A DNA stretch of 64,000 nt from Hexactinellida sp. DTS-2022 (Eukaryota > Porifera > Hexactinellida). The position numbers were made by a program, and so were the translations under genes. Location of the stretch: the NCBI GenBank assembly GCA_028753945.1, contig JAPNXP010000011.1, positions 682,001 to 746,000 on the forward strand, given 5' to 3'. The notes beneath the pieces were generated by a model that saw only the letters and a program-made list of their open reading frames with translations, was not told the origin of the DNA and did not search any database. Shown here piece after piece: positions 1 to 12,200 of this stretch; within the stretch, counting starts at the first letter, position 1, and each line of letters opens with the position of its first letter.

Positions 1-432
1 GAATCAATAGAGTAGGATTTAACAAGTTAAATCAATATAATTATTACAAGTTGAAACAATGGAATTAGATTTCACAGTTTTACTGAAATTGAAGTGTGAG
101 TAAACAAAGAAATTTCAACGCCAATTTATGGCAGAAATTGACCCCTTTATGCGAAACTTTCTTGTCCCATCAGACGCAGAATTCTATGGCGAGTCCAAAT
201 GTGAAATAAAATTTGGGGGTTTAGTAAAACAACTTTTGAGTTATGGACCAGACAAAATTTGAAAGGTGTTAAAGATGTGTCAAAAATTTGTTAATAAAAA
301 ATCGTAACCCCAGGTGCAAATTAGACGTCGACTCCGAACCTACATGCCAAGTTTCAGCCCATCAACCATAAAGCTCTGGCCAGGGCACCGTCTACGGAGA
401 AAAAATAATAATATAAATAATAATAATAATAA

Positions 433-737
433 TAAAGGCAGTGATTCCAATACTGGGCCACTATACTATAGTATAGTCGGCACAGTAATAAAGGCAGTGA
501 TTCTAATACTGGGCCACTATACTATAGTATAGTCGGCACAGTAATAATAAAAATAATAAAGGCAGTGATTCTAATACTGGGCCACTATACTATAGTATAG
601 TCGGCACAGTAATAATAATAATAATAATAAAGGCAGTGATTCCAATACTGGGCCACTATACTATAGTATAGTCGGCACAGTAATAATATTAAAGGCAGTA
701 AGATTAGAACTGGGCCACTATACTATAGTATAGTCGG
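433..737 (+). repeat. Minisatellite with 16-bp palindromic core (5 copies)
   Basis: Five copies of a unit of about 54-70 bp. Each begins aaggcagt, passes through tgggcca and ends tcggcacagta, and each is built around the perfect palindrome CTATACTATAGTATAG. Copies are separated by AAT runs of variable length. Two sequence variants alternate: 'gtgattccaatac/gtgattctaatac' and 'gtaagattagaac'. Further copies lie near 4185, 7870, 7932, 8845, 8905 (core with one change), 8980, 9045, then inverted near 9095, 9160 and 10445, forward at 14118, 14185 and 14252, and inverted near 33850 and 33920. The unit shares the TGTGCCGAC block with the fold-back hairpins, so the two probably belong to one element family. 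Confidence 0.9.
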
Positions 738-751
738 CACAGTAAAAAAAA

Positions 752-876
752 AAATCCAAAATTGCAGCCTGTGCCGACGCATGTTCCTTTGGTGGCACTA
801 TATTTTGTTGGTTGTTTATTGATAGTGCCTCCAAAGGAACATGCTGTCGGCGCAGGCTGCAATTTTGTATTTTTTT
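752..876. repeat. Fold-back hairpin element, representative of a 13-copy family
   Basis: About 125 bp that can fold into one long stem. The left arm starts aatccaaaattgcagcctgt and ends at ggcactat. The right arm is its near-exact reverse complement, starting atagtgcctccaaaggaaca, with a loop of only about 20 bp between them. Full copies sit at about 1601-1724, 2445-2569, 3298-3421, 4218-4354, 5436-5563, 6641-6766, 7961-8086, 10299-10427, 11557-11687, 12764-12889, 13961-14091 and 19438-19562. A half copy is at 18332-18365, and diverged copies are near 26322, 26665, 31288 and 32810. Arms within a copy agree as well as copies do with each other, which fits a foldback or MITE-type element. No coding capacity is seen. 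Confidence 0.88.
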
Positions 877-3800
877 TCGCCAAGTCATCAACGCCCAAGG
901 TATGAAGAACCATTTGTTAATTGGTCGGAGTTACAAGGAACGGTAGATAAATTTGAATTGAGTTTCTATCATAAACCATCAAGAGTTTAATGCCATTCAT
1001 TCATTATGTATTGATAATAAAATATATTATCAGGAATTTATTTTAGCAATGTTATCCATGGTTGGTTGAGTTGAGTCAACAAATTCCTTATATTATATTA
1101 TTTTATTTAATCCATTGTATAGTAATACTACAATTAAATAGAAGCCAGCTGGAATTTATAAGTTAAATCAATATAATTATCGCAAGTTGAATCACTAGAG
1201 TAGGATTTAACAAGTTAAATCAATATAATTATTACAAGTTGAAACAATAGAATTAGATTTAACACTTTTACTGAAATTGAAGTGTGAGTAAACAAAGAAA
1301 TTTCAACCCCCATTTATGGCAGAAATTGACCCCTTTATTCAAAAATTTCTTCTTCCATCAGACGTAAAATATTATGGCGAATCCAAATGTGAAATAAAAT
1401 TTGGGGGTTTAGTAAAACAATTTTTGAGTTATGGACCAGACAAAATTTGAAAGGTGTTAAAGATGTGTCAAAAATTTGTTAATAAAAAATCGTAACCCCA
1501 GGTGCAAATTTGACGATCCCATCGCACCTACATGCCAACTTTCAGCCCATCAACTATAAAGCTCTGGCCAGGGCACCGTCTACGGAGAAAAAATAATAAA
1601 AAAATCCCAAATTGCAGCCTGTGCCGACGCATGTTCCTTTGGTGGCACTATATCTTGATGGTGGTTTATTGATAGTGCCTCCAAAGGAACATGCTGTCGG
1701 CGCAGGCTGCAATTTTGGATTCTTTTTCGACAAGTCATCAACGCCCAAGGTGTGAAGAACCATTTGTTATTTGGTCGGAGTCACAAGGAACAATTGTTGA
1801 ATTTGAAGTTTGTTTCTATCATAAACCATCTAGAGTTTAATGCCATTCATTCATTATGTATTGATAATAAATTATATTATTAGTTATTTATTTTAGCAAT
1901 GTTATCCACTGTGATTTGAGTTTAGTCAACAAATTCCTTATATTATTATATTTTATTTAATCCATTGTATAGTAACACTACAATTAAATTGAAGCCAGCT
2001 GGAATTTATAAGTTGAATCAATTCAATTATCGCAAGTTGAAACAATAGTGAAAGATTTAACAAGTTAAATCAATATAATTATTACAAGTTGAAACAATGG
2101 AATTGGATTTCACAGTTTTATTGAAATTGAAGTGTTGAGTAAACAAAGGAATTTCAACTCCCATTTATGGCAGAAATTAAACCAATTTTAACAAATTTTC
2201 TTCTCCCATCAGACGCAGAATTTTAAGATGAATCTAAATATGAAATAAAATTTTGGGGTTTATTAAAACATATTTTGAGTTATGGACCGGACAAATTTTG
2301 AAAGGTGTTAAAGATGTGTCAAAAATTTCTTAATAAAAATTCGTAACCCCAGGTGCAAATTAGACGGTCCCTCCGTAACTACATGCCAAGTTTCAGCCCT
2401 CAATGTATACAGGTGTGGCCAGGGCACCTGCTACGGAGAAATAAAAAAATCCAAAATTGCAGCTGTGCCGACGCATGTTCCTTTGGTGGCACTATATTTT
2501 GTTGGTGGGTCATTGATAGTGCCTCCAAAAGAACATGCTGTCAGCACATCTGCAATTTTGGATTTTTTTTCGCCAAGTCATCAACGCCTCAAGGTGTCAT
2601 GATCCATTTGTTAATTGATCCGAGCCACAAGGACGGGAGATAAATTTGAAGTTTGTTTCTATCATAAACCATCTTGAGTTTAATGCCATTCATTCATTAT
2701 GTATTGATAATAAATTATATTATTAGTTATTTATTTTAGCAATGTTATCCATGGTTGGTTGAGTTGAGTCAACAAATTCCTTATATTATATTATTTTATT
2801 TAATCAATTGTATAGTAATACTAAATTAAATAGAAGCCAGCTGGAATTTATAAGTTAAATCAATATAATTATCGCAAGTTGAATCACTAGCGTAGGATTT
2901 AACAAGTTAAATCAATATAATTATTACAAGTTGAAACAATAGAATTAGATTTAACACTTTACTGAAATTGAAGTGTCAGTAAACAAAGAAATTTCAACCC
3001 CAATTTATGGCAGAAATTGACCCCTTTATTGAAAAATTTCTTCTCCCATCAGACGCAGAATTTTATGGCGAATCCAAATGTGAAATAAAATTTTGGGGTT
3101 TAGTAAAACATTTTTTGAGTTATGGACCAGACAAATTTTGAAAGGTGTTAAAGATGTGTTAAGAATTTGTTAATACAAAATCGTAACCCCAGGTGCAAAT
3201 TAGACGTCGACTCCGAATCTACATGCCAAGTTTCAGCCCTCTATGTATACAGGTGTGGCCAGGGCACCTGCTACGGAGAAATAATAATAATAATAAAAAA
3301 ATCCAAAATTGCAGCTGTGCCGACGCATGTTCCTTTGGTGGCACTATATTTTGTTGGTGGGTCATTGATAGTGCCTCCAAAAGAACATGCTGTCAGCACA
3401 TCTGCAATTTTGGATTTTTTTCCGCCAAGTCATCAACGCCTCAAGGTGTCATGATCCATTTGTTAATTGATCCGAGCCACAAGGACGGGAGATAAATTTG
3501 AAGTTTGTTTCTATCATAAACCATCTTGAGTTTAATGCCATTCATTCATTATGTATTGATAATAAATTATATTATTAGTTATTTATTTTAGCAATGTTAT
3601 CCATGGTTGGTTGAGTTGAGTCAACAAATTCCTTATATTATATTATTTTATTTAATCAATTGTATAGTAATACTAAAATTAAATAGAAGCCAGCTGGAAT
3701 TTATAAGTTAAATCAATATAATTATCGCAAGTTGAATCACTAGCGTAGGATTTAACAAGTTAAATCAATATAATTATTACAAGTTGAAACAATAGAATTA

Positions 3801-4359
3801 GATTTAACACTTTACTGAAATTGAAGTGTCAGTAAACAAAGAAATTTCAACCCCAATTTATGGCAGAAATTGACCCCTTTATTGAAAAATTTCTTCTCCC
3901 ATCAGACGCAGAATTTTATGGCGAATCCAAATGTGAAATAAAATTTTGGGGTTTAGTAAAACATTTTTTGAGTTATGGACCAGACAAATTTTGAAAGGTG
4001 TTAAAGATGTGTTAAGAATTTGTTAATACAAAATCGTAACCCCAGGTGCAAATTAGACGTCGACTCCGAATCTACATGCCAAGTTTCAGCCCTCTATGTA
4101 TACAGGTGTGGCCAGGGCACCTGCTACGGAGAAATAATAATAATAATAAAAATAATAATAAAGGCAGTGATTCTAATACTGGGCCACTATACTATAGTAT
4201 AGTCGGCACAGTAATAATAATAATAATAAAATCCAAAATTGCAGCCTGTGCCGACGCATGCTCCTTTGGTGGCACTATATTTTGTTAGTAGTTTATTGAT
4301 AGTGCCTCCAAAGGAACATGCTGTCGGCGCAAGCTGCAATTTTGGGTTTTTTTTTCGCC

Positions 4360-7300
4360 AATTCATCATCACTATAAAGGTGTTAAATTATTTCAGAAAG
4401 GTGTTTCAGAATGCTACGACCCTTAGAGTGGTGGAAGTTTCCATTTAGTCACTTCATTTTAGAGATATTCAAGTTTGAGTAGAATATAATAGCTAATGAC
4501 TCAGCATATTTTATGTGAGTGTTGGGTCATCATCACCCAACATCAACTAGCCTATTTTAAATATCGAATTAGCAAAATTGTAAAAACACATTTTTTTAAC
4601 GATGTCATCATCACCTCAAGGTGTCAAGACCCACTTGTATAGGTGGCACGTGCCATAAGGACCAATTGATATATTGAAAGTTTGTTTCTATCTTCTATGA
4701 TCTCTGAGATTTATGATATTTAATTAATTAGTATAAATAATTATTAATAATATTTATAATTTAACACCAATTTCAATGTCAACTTATATTTATTAAGTTT
4801 AATTATTTTGTCATAAATAATAAATTAATTAATTTGGCTATCAAATTTCAATTCCGCACACTCGATAACCCCTAATAAACAAATTGGGAGCATCTATATA
4901 AGTCATATACTGACTTAATTAATTAATATTAATTACGTCAGTATATTAACAGTGCAAGAGTATTCTTGCAGAAGGAAATATAATCACATAATCTGTCGTT
5001 GTTATGGAATGTAGAATCTTAGTTTTCAATTGGAAAATAGAAGCCTACTCGATCTCACAAGTTGAATCAATATAATAATAACGAGTTGAAACAATAGAAT
5101 TAGATTTAACACTTTCAATTGTACTGAAGTGTTAGTAAACAAAGGAAACTTGCAACTCAATTGTGGCACAAACTAAGTACAATTTGAAAATTCGTGCACT
5201 GTGAAAAGGTGTAGAATTTAATTCTCTATGGAATGCATATAAATTTAATTTTCGGGTACTATTTATTGTTCCTGTTTCAATATTAAACAGGTGCAAAAAT
5301 GTGTCCAAAAAAATGTAATAAAAAATCGTGACCCCAGGTGCACATCTGTAACCCATGAGACACATATCCTGAAAATTTGGGCTCTTAGTTAATTAAACTC
5401 TGTTCTGTGGAGAGGATACGGAAGGATAATAATAATAAAAATCCAAAATTGCAGCCTGTGCCGACGCATGTTCATTTGGTGGCACTATATTTTGGTGGTG
5501 GTCTATTGATAGTGCCTCCAATGGAACATGCTGTCGTTACAGGCTGCAATTTTGGATTTTTTTTCCACCAAGTCATCATCACTATAAAGGTGTTAAATTA
5601 TTTCAGAAAGGTGTTTCAGAAGGCTACGACCCTTAGAGTGGTGGAAGTTTCCATTTTGCTCACTTCGTTTCAAAGATATTCAAGTTTCAGTAGAATATAA
5701 TAAGTGATGAATCAGCATTTTTTATGTGAGTGTTGGGTCATCACCCAACTCCAACTAACCCATTTTAATAATATAATTCACAAAATTGTAAAAATACATT
5801 TTTTTGACGATGTCATCATCACCTCAAGGTGTCAAGATCCACTTGTATAGGTGGTACGTGCCATAAGGACCAATTGATAAATTTAAAGTTTGTTTCTATC
5901 TTGTATCATTTCTGAGATTAATGAAATTTAGATAATTAGTATAAATATTTAATTAATCTAAGATAATTTAACACCAATATTATTTACATCAAAATAAATT
6001 AAGTTAAATTATTTGCTATAATAATTAATTTAAATTTAATTTCACTATCATATTTGAATTCAGCGCACTCGATACCCTAATAATCTAATTGGAACCGTTT
6101 CTCTAAGTTAAACACAGAGCGAATTAATTAGAATTAAATATCTCATGTATCCATTGTTCAAGAATATTCTGAGCAGAAATAAATATAATCACATAATCTG
6201 TTGTTGTTATGGAATGTAAAATCTTAGTTTTCAATTAGAAAATAGAAGCCTACTCGATCTCACAAGTTGAATCAATGTAATTATCACAAGTTGAAACAAT
6301 AGAATTCGATTTAACACTTCAATTGAACTGAAGTGTTAGTAAACAAAGGAAACTTGCAACTCAATTGTGGCACAAACGAAACTCAATTTAAAAATTCGTG
6401 CACTGTGAAGAGGTGTAGAATTTAATTCTCTATCGAATGCATATAAATTAAATATTTGTGCACTATTTATTGTTCTTTTTCTAATATTAAACAGGTGCAA
6501 AAATGTGTCCAAAAAAATGTAGTAAAAAATCGTGACCCCAGGTGCACATCTGTAACCCATGAGACACCTGTCCTGAAATTTTGGGTTCTTAGTTAATTAA
6601 ACTCTGTTCAGTGGACGATCTACGGACCAAAAATAATAATAAAATCCAAAATTGCAGCCTGTGCCGACGCATGTTCCTTTGGTGGCACTATATTTTGTTG
6701 GATGTTTATTGATAGTGCCTCCAAAGAAACATGCTGTCGGCACATGATGCAATTTTGGATTTTTTTTTCGCCAAGTCATCATCACTTTGAAGGTGTTAAA
6801 TTATTTCAGAAAGGTGTTTCAGAAGGCTACGACCCTTAGAGTGGTGGAAGTTTCCATTTAGCTCACTTCATTTGAGAGATATTCAAGTTTCAGTAGAATA
6901 TAATAGCTGATGACTCAGCATTTTTTATGTGAGTGTTGGGTCATCACCCAACATCAACTAACCCATTATAAATATCGAATTAACAAAATTGTAAAAACAC
7001 ATTTTTTTAACGATGTCATCATCACCTCAAGGTGTCAATACCCACTTGTATAGGTGGCACGTACCATAAGGACCAATTGATAAATTGGAAGTTTGTTTCT
7101 ATCTTATTTGAATTCTGAGATTTATGATATTTAATTAATTAGTATAAATAATTATTAATATTATTTATAATATAACACCAATTTCAATGTCAACTTACAA
7201 TATTTAAGTTAATTATTTTGTCATAAATAATTAATTAATTAATTTGGTAATCAAATTTAAATTCCGCACACTCGATAACCCCTAATACACAAATTGGAAG

Positions 7301-7830
7301 CATCTATATAAGTCATATACTGACTGAATTAATTATAATTAATTACGTCAGTCTATTAACAGTGCAAGAATATTCTCGCAGAAATAAATATAATCACTTA
7401 ATCTGTCGTTGTTGTGGAATGTAAAATCTTAGGTTTAATTAGAAAATAGAAGCCTACTCGATCTCACAAGTTGAATCAATATAATTATTACAAGTTGAAA
7501 CAATAGAATTCGATTTAACACTTCAATTGAACTGAAGTGTTAGTAAACAAAGGAAACTTGCAACTCAATTGTGGCACAAACGAAGCGCAATTTGAAAATT
7601 CGTGCACTGTGAAAAGGTGTAAAATTTAATTCTCTATCGAATGCATATAAATTGAATATTCTCGCACAATTTATTGTTCTTTTTCTAATATTAAACAGGT
7701 GCAAAAATGTGTCCAAAAAAATGTAATAAAAAATCGTGACCCCAGGTGCACATCTGTAACTCATGAGACACATATCCTGAAAATTTCAGTTCTTAGTTAC
7801 TAAAACTCTGTTCTGTGGAGGATCTACGGA
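4360..7830 (+). repeat. Direct array of unit B (about 1.2 kb, three copies)
   Basis: The block aaggtgttaaattatttcag recurs at about 4378, 5587 and 6791, a period of about 1.2 kb. Unit B shares its second half with unit A: the 'acaagttgaatcaatataat' block, 'agtaaacaaagga', the 'accccaggtgcac' block and a ctacgga-type end before a hairpin. A and B are therefore diverged forms of one ancestral element. Unit B adds about 350 bp containing gatgtcatcatcacctcaag and a very AT-rich stretch. The short ORFs in this region are the same few peptides repeated once per unit, as expected for shadows of a repeat. Confidence 0.88.
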
Positions 7831-7890
7831 CCAATAATAACCAAAGCACTAAGACCAATACTGGGCCACTATACTATAGTATAGTCGGCA
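5430..7890 (+). repeat. Left arm of a large inverted repeat (partner 10430-12890)
   Basis: Read forward, this stretch matches the reverse complement of about 10430-12890 almost base for base, including two hairpins, two unit B copies and one minisatellite copy. The arm ends can be seen directly. On the outer side, 'ccaccaagtcatcatcac' at about 5566 matches the reverse complement at about 12745. On the inner side, 'accaaagcactaagaccaat' at about 7841 matches inverted sequence at about 10475. Arms are about 2.46 kb with a spacer of about 2.5 kb. Confidence 0.85.
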
Positions 7891-7960
7891 CAGTAATAAC
7901 TAACCAAGGCAGTAAGATTAGAACTGGGCCACTATACTATAGTATAGTCGGCACAGTAAT

Positions 7961-8810
7961 AAAAATCCAAAATTGCAGCTGTGCCGACGCATGTTCCTTT
8001 GGTGGCACTATATTTTGGTGGTGGTTTATTGATAGTGCCTCCAATGGGACATGCTGTCAGCACAGCTGCAATTTTGGATTTTTTTTTTCGCCAAGTCATC
8101 AACGCCTCAATGTGTCAAAAACCATTTGTTAAGTGGTCCGAGTCACAAGGAACGGTAGATAAATTTGAAGTTTGTTTCTAACATAAACCATCTTGAGTTT
8201 AATGGCATTCATTCATTATGTATTGATAATAAATTATATTATTAGTTATTTATTTTAGCAATGTTATCCACGGTTGAGTTGAATTAAGTCAACAAATTCC
8301 TTATTTAATTTAAATTGTTTTAATTCATTGTATAGTAATACTACAATTAAATAGAAGCCAGCTGCAATTTATAAGTTGAATCAATATAATTATAGCAAGT
8401 TGAATCAATAGAGTAGGATTTAACAAGTTAAATCAATATAATTATTACAAGTTGAAACAATGGAATTAGATTTAACAGTTTTATTGAAATTGAAGTGTGA
8501 GTAAACAAAGAAATTTCAACCCCTATTTATGGCAGAAATTGACCCCTTTATTGAAAAATTTCTTCTCCCATCAGACGCAGAATTTTATGGTGAATCCAAA
8601 TGTGAAATAAAATTTTGGGGTTTAGTAAAACACTTTTTGAGTTATGGACCAGACAAAATTTGAAAGGTGTTAAAGATGTGTCAAAAATTTGTTAATCAAA
8701 AATCGTATACCCAGGTGCAAATTAGACGTTCCCATCGCACCTACATGCCAAGTTTAAGCCCATCAACTATAAAGCTCTGGCCAGGGCACCGTCTACGGAG
8801 AAAAATAGAA
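7961..8810 (+). repeat. Solitary unit A copy between B array and palindrome centre
   Basis: Hairpin at 7961-8086, followed by the unit A body (the 'gttatggaccagacaaaatt' block near 8641 and the ctacggag end near 8795). It places an A unit inside a B array and leads into the minisatellite block that forms the turning point of the array. Confidence 0.85.
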
Positions 8811-9235
8811 AAAATAAAGGCAGTAAGATTAGAACTGGGCCACTATACTATAGTATAGTCGGCACAGTAATAACTAACCAAGGCAGTAAGATTAGAACTG
8901 GGCCACTATACTGTAGTATAGTCGGCACAGTATTATTTAATAATAATAATAATAAAGGCAGTAATTCCAATACTGGGCCACTATACTATAGTATAGTCGG
9001 CACAGTAAAAATAAAGGCAGTGATTCCAATACTGGGCCACTATACTATAGTATAGTCGGCACAGTAAAAATAATATTATTACTGTGCCGACTATACTATA
9101 GTATAGTGGCCCAGTTCTAATCTTAGTGCTTTGGTTAGTTATTACTGTGCCGACTATACTATAGTATAGTGGCCCAGTATTGGTCTTAGTGCTTTGGTAT
9201 ATTATTATTATTATTATTATTATTATTATCCTTCC
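8810..9235. repeat. Minisatellite cluster with a palindromic axis at about 9074
   Basis: Four forward copies of the palindromic-core unit are followed by two inverted copies. The switch is at acagtaaaaataatattatt (9061-9080), which reads on into actgtgccga, so the sequence is nearly self-complementary around aatatt at 9072-9077. A TAT/ATT microsatellite follows at about 9200-9230. This is the point where the whole A/B array reverses orientation. Confidence 0.88.
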
Positions 9236-9239
9236 GTAT

Positions 9240-12200
9240 CCTCTCCACCAGTACAGAGTATTATTAACTAAGAGCCCAAAATTTCAGGATATGTGTCTCA
9301 TGGGTTACAGATGTGCACTTGGGGTCACGATTTTTATCACATTTTTTTGGACACATTTTTGCACCTGTTTAATATTGAAACAGGAACAATAAATAGTACT
9401 CGAAAATTAAATTCATATGCATTCGATAGAGAATTAATTTCTACACCTTTTCACAGTGCACGAATTTTCAAATTGTACTTAGTTTGTGCCACAATAGAGT
9501 TGCAAATTTCCTTTGTTTACTAACACTTCAGCTCAATTGAAAGTGTTAAATCAAATTCTATTGTTTCGACTCGTGATTATTATATTGATTCAACTTGTGA
9601 GATCGAGAAGGCTTCTATTTTCCAATTGAAAACTAAGATTATATATTTCATAACAACGACAGATTATGTGATTATATTTACATCTGCGAGAATATTATTG
9701 CACTGCTAATATACTGACGTAATTAATTATAATTAATTCAGTCTGTATTTGATTTAAATAGATGCTTCCAATTTGTTTATTAAGGGTCATCGAGTGTGCG
9801 GAATTGAAATTTGATAGCCAAGTTAATTAATTTATTATTTATGACAAAATAATTTAACTTAATAATTGTAAGTTGACATTGAAATTGGTGTTATATTATA
9901 AATAATATTAATAATAATATATATTAATCAATTAAATATCATAAATCTCAGAGATTATAGTAGATAGTAACAGATTTCAAATTTATCAATTGATCCTTAT
10001 GCCACGTAACACCTCTACAAATGGGTCTTGACACCTTGAGGTGATGATGACATCGTCAAAAAAATATGTTTTTACAATTTTGTGAATTATATAATTCAAA
10101 TGGGTAGGTTGGATTTGGGTGATGAGCCAACACGCACATAAAAAATGGTAACTCATCACCTATTACATTGACTGAAAACTTGAATACCTCTTAAATGAAG
10201 TGAGCTAAAACGAAACTTCCAACTCACTAAGGGTCGTTGCCTTCCGAAACACCTCTCTGAAATTATTTAACACCTTCATAGTGATGATGACTTGGCGAAA
10301 AAAAAATCCAAAATTGCAGCCTGTGCCGACAGCATGTTCCTTTGGAGGTACTATCAATAAACCACCACCAAAATATAGTTCCACCAAAGGAACATGCGTC
10401 GGCACAGGCTGCAATTTTGGATTTTTTATTACTGTGCCGACTATACTATAGTATAGTGGCCCAGTATTGGTCTTAGTGCTTTGGTTATTATTGGTCCGTA
10501 GATCCTCCACAGAACAGAGTTTTAGTAACTAAGAACTGAAATTTTCAGGATATGTGTCTCATGAGTTACAGATGTGCACCTGGGGTCACGATTTTTTATT
10601 ACATTTTTTTGGACACATTTTTGCACCTGTTTAATATTAGAAAAAGAACAATAAATTGTGCGAGAATATTCAATTTATATGCATTCGATAGAGAATTAAA
10701 TTTTACACCTTTTCACAGTGCACGAATTTTCAAATTGCGCTTCGTTTGTGCCACAATTGAGTTGCAAGTTTCCTTTGTTTACTAACACTTCAGTTCAATT
10801 GAAGTGTTAAATCGAATTCTATTGTTTCAACTTGTAATAATTATATTGATTCAACTTGTGAGATCGAGTAGGCTTCTATTTTCTAATTAAACCTAAGATT
10901 TTACATTCCACAACAACGACAGATTAAGTGATTATATTTATTTCTGCGAGAATATTCTTGCACTGTTAATAGACTGACGTAATTAATTATAATTAATTCA
11001 GTCAGTATATGACTTATATAGATGCTTCCAATTTGTGTATTAGGGGTTATCGAGTGTGCGGAATTTAAATTTGATTACCAAATTAATTAATTAATTATTT
11101 ATGACAAAATAATTAACTTAAATATTGTAAGTTGACATTGAAATTGGTGTTATATTATAAATAATATTAATAATTATTTATACTAATTAATTAAATATCA
11201 TAAATCTCAGAATTCAAATAAGATAGAAACAAACTTCCAATTTATCAATTGGTCCTTATGGTACGTGCCACCTATACAAGTGGGTATTGACACCTTGAGG
11301 TGATGATGACATCGTTAAAAAAATGTGTTTTTACAATTTTGTTAATTCGATATTTATAATGGGTTAGTTGATGTTGGGTGATGACCCAACACTCACATAA
11401 AAAATGCTGAGTCATCAGCTATTATATTCTACTGAAACTTGAATATCTCTCAAATGAAGTGAGCTAAATGGAAACCTCCACCACTCTAAGGGTCGTAGCC
11501 TTCTGAAACACCTTTCTGAAATAATTTAACACCTTCAAAGTGATGATGACTTGGCGAAAAAAAAATCCAAAATTGCAGCATGTGCCGACAGCATGTTTCT
11601 TTGGAGGCACTATCAATAAACATCCAACAAAATATAGTGCCACCAAAGGAACATGCGTCGGCACAGGCTGCAATTTTGGATTTTTTTATTATTATTTTTG
11701 GTCCGTAGATCGTCCACTGAACAGAGTTTAATTAACTAAGAACCCAAAATTTCAGGACAGGTGTCTCATGGGTTACAGATGTGCACCTGGGGTCACGATT
11801 TTTTACTACATTTTTTTGGACACATTTTTGCACCTGTTTAATATTAGAAAAAGAACAATAAATAGTGCACAAATATTTAATTTATATGCATTCGATAGAG
11901 AATTAAATTCTACACCTTTTCACAGTACACGAATTTTTAAATTGAGTTTCGTTTGTGCCACAATTGAGTTGCAAGTTTCCTTTGTTTACTAACACTTCAG
12001 TTCAATTGAAGTGTTAAATCGAATTCTATTGTTTCAACTTGTGATAATTACATTGATTCAACTTGTGAGATCGAGTAGGCTTCTATTTTCTAATTGAAAA
12101 CTAAGATTTTACATTCCATAACAACAACAGATTATGTGATTATATTTATTTCTGCTCAGAATATTCTTGAACAATGGATACATGAGATATTTAATTCTAA

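Larger units (their letters stand above)
1..4430 (+). repeat. Tandem array of unit A (about 850 bp), macrosatellite
   Basis: The same landmarks recur in the same order. The phrase tgaaaggtgttaaagatgtg (or close) appears near 259, 1448, 2298, 3138 and 3993, giving periods of about 1189, 850, 840 and 855 bp. The first interval is longer because it carries a minisatellite block. Each unit runs from a gttgaatcaatag-like start through a block ending gaccagacaaa, an 'accccaggtgcaaatt' block, a ctacggag motif followed by AAT microsatellite, and then a fold-back hairpin. Short ORFs here repeat with the units and look like products of the repetition, so no gene is called. The two central units (about 2880-4280) are nearly identical, which suggests recent amplification or conversion. 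Confidence 0.9.

Noticed and set aside
3167-3495. Overlapping open frames of about 95-100 codons in the A units
   Set aside because: The same peptides recur once per repeat unit on either strand, and their middle is the hairpin arm read in and out. No start context or homology supports a gene.
5132-5365. Recurrent 77-codon minus-strand frame with a YYIFLDTFLHLFN motif, also at 7540, 10552 and 12957
   Set aside because: It is present in every unit B copy and follows the repeat's orientation. Conservation is that of the repeat; identical copies reflect recent duplication, not selection on a protein.
6903-6960. A CTGATGA in unit B that could start another hammerhead
   Set aside because: No GAAA or closing stems at the right distance; the sequence pairs as gttgggtcatcacccaac instead, a plain hairpin.
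9180-9235. Possible CRISPR-like or minisatellite spacer array around the palindromic units
   Set aside because: Spacers are AAT microsatellite and not unique sequence, and the host is an animal.
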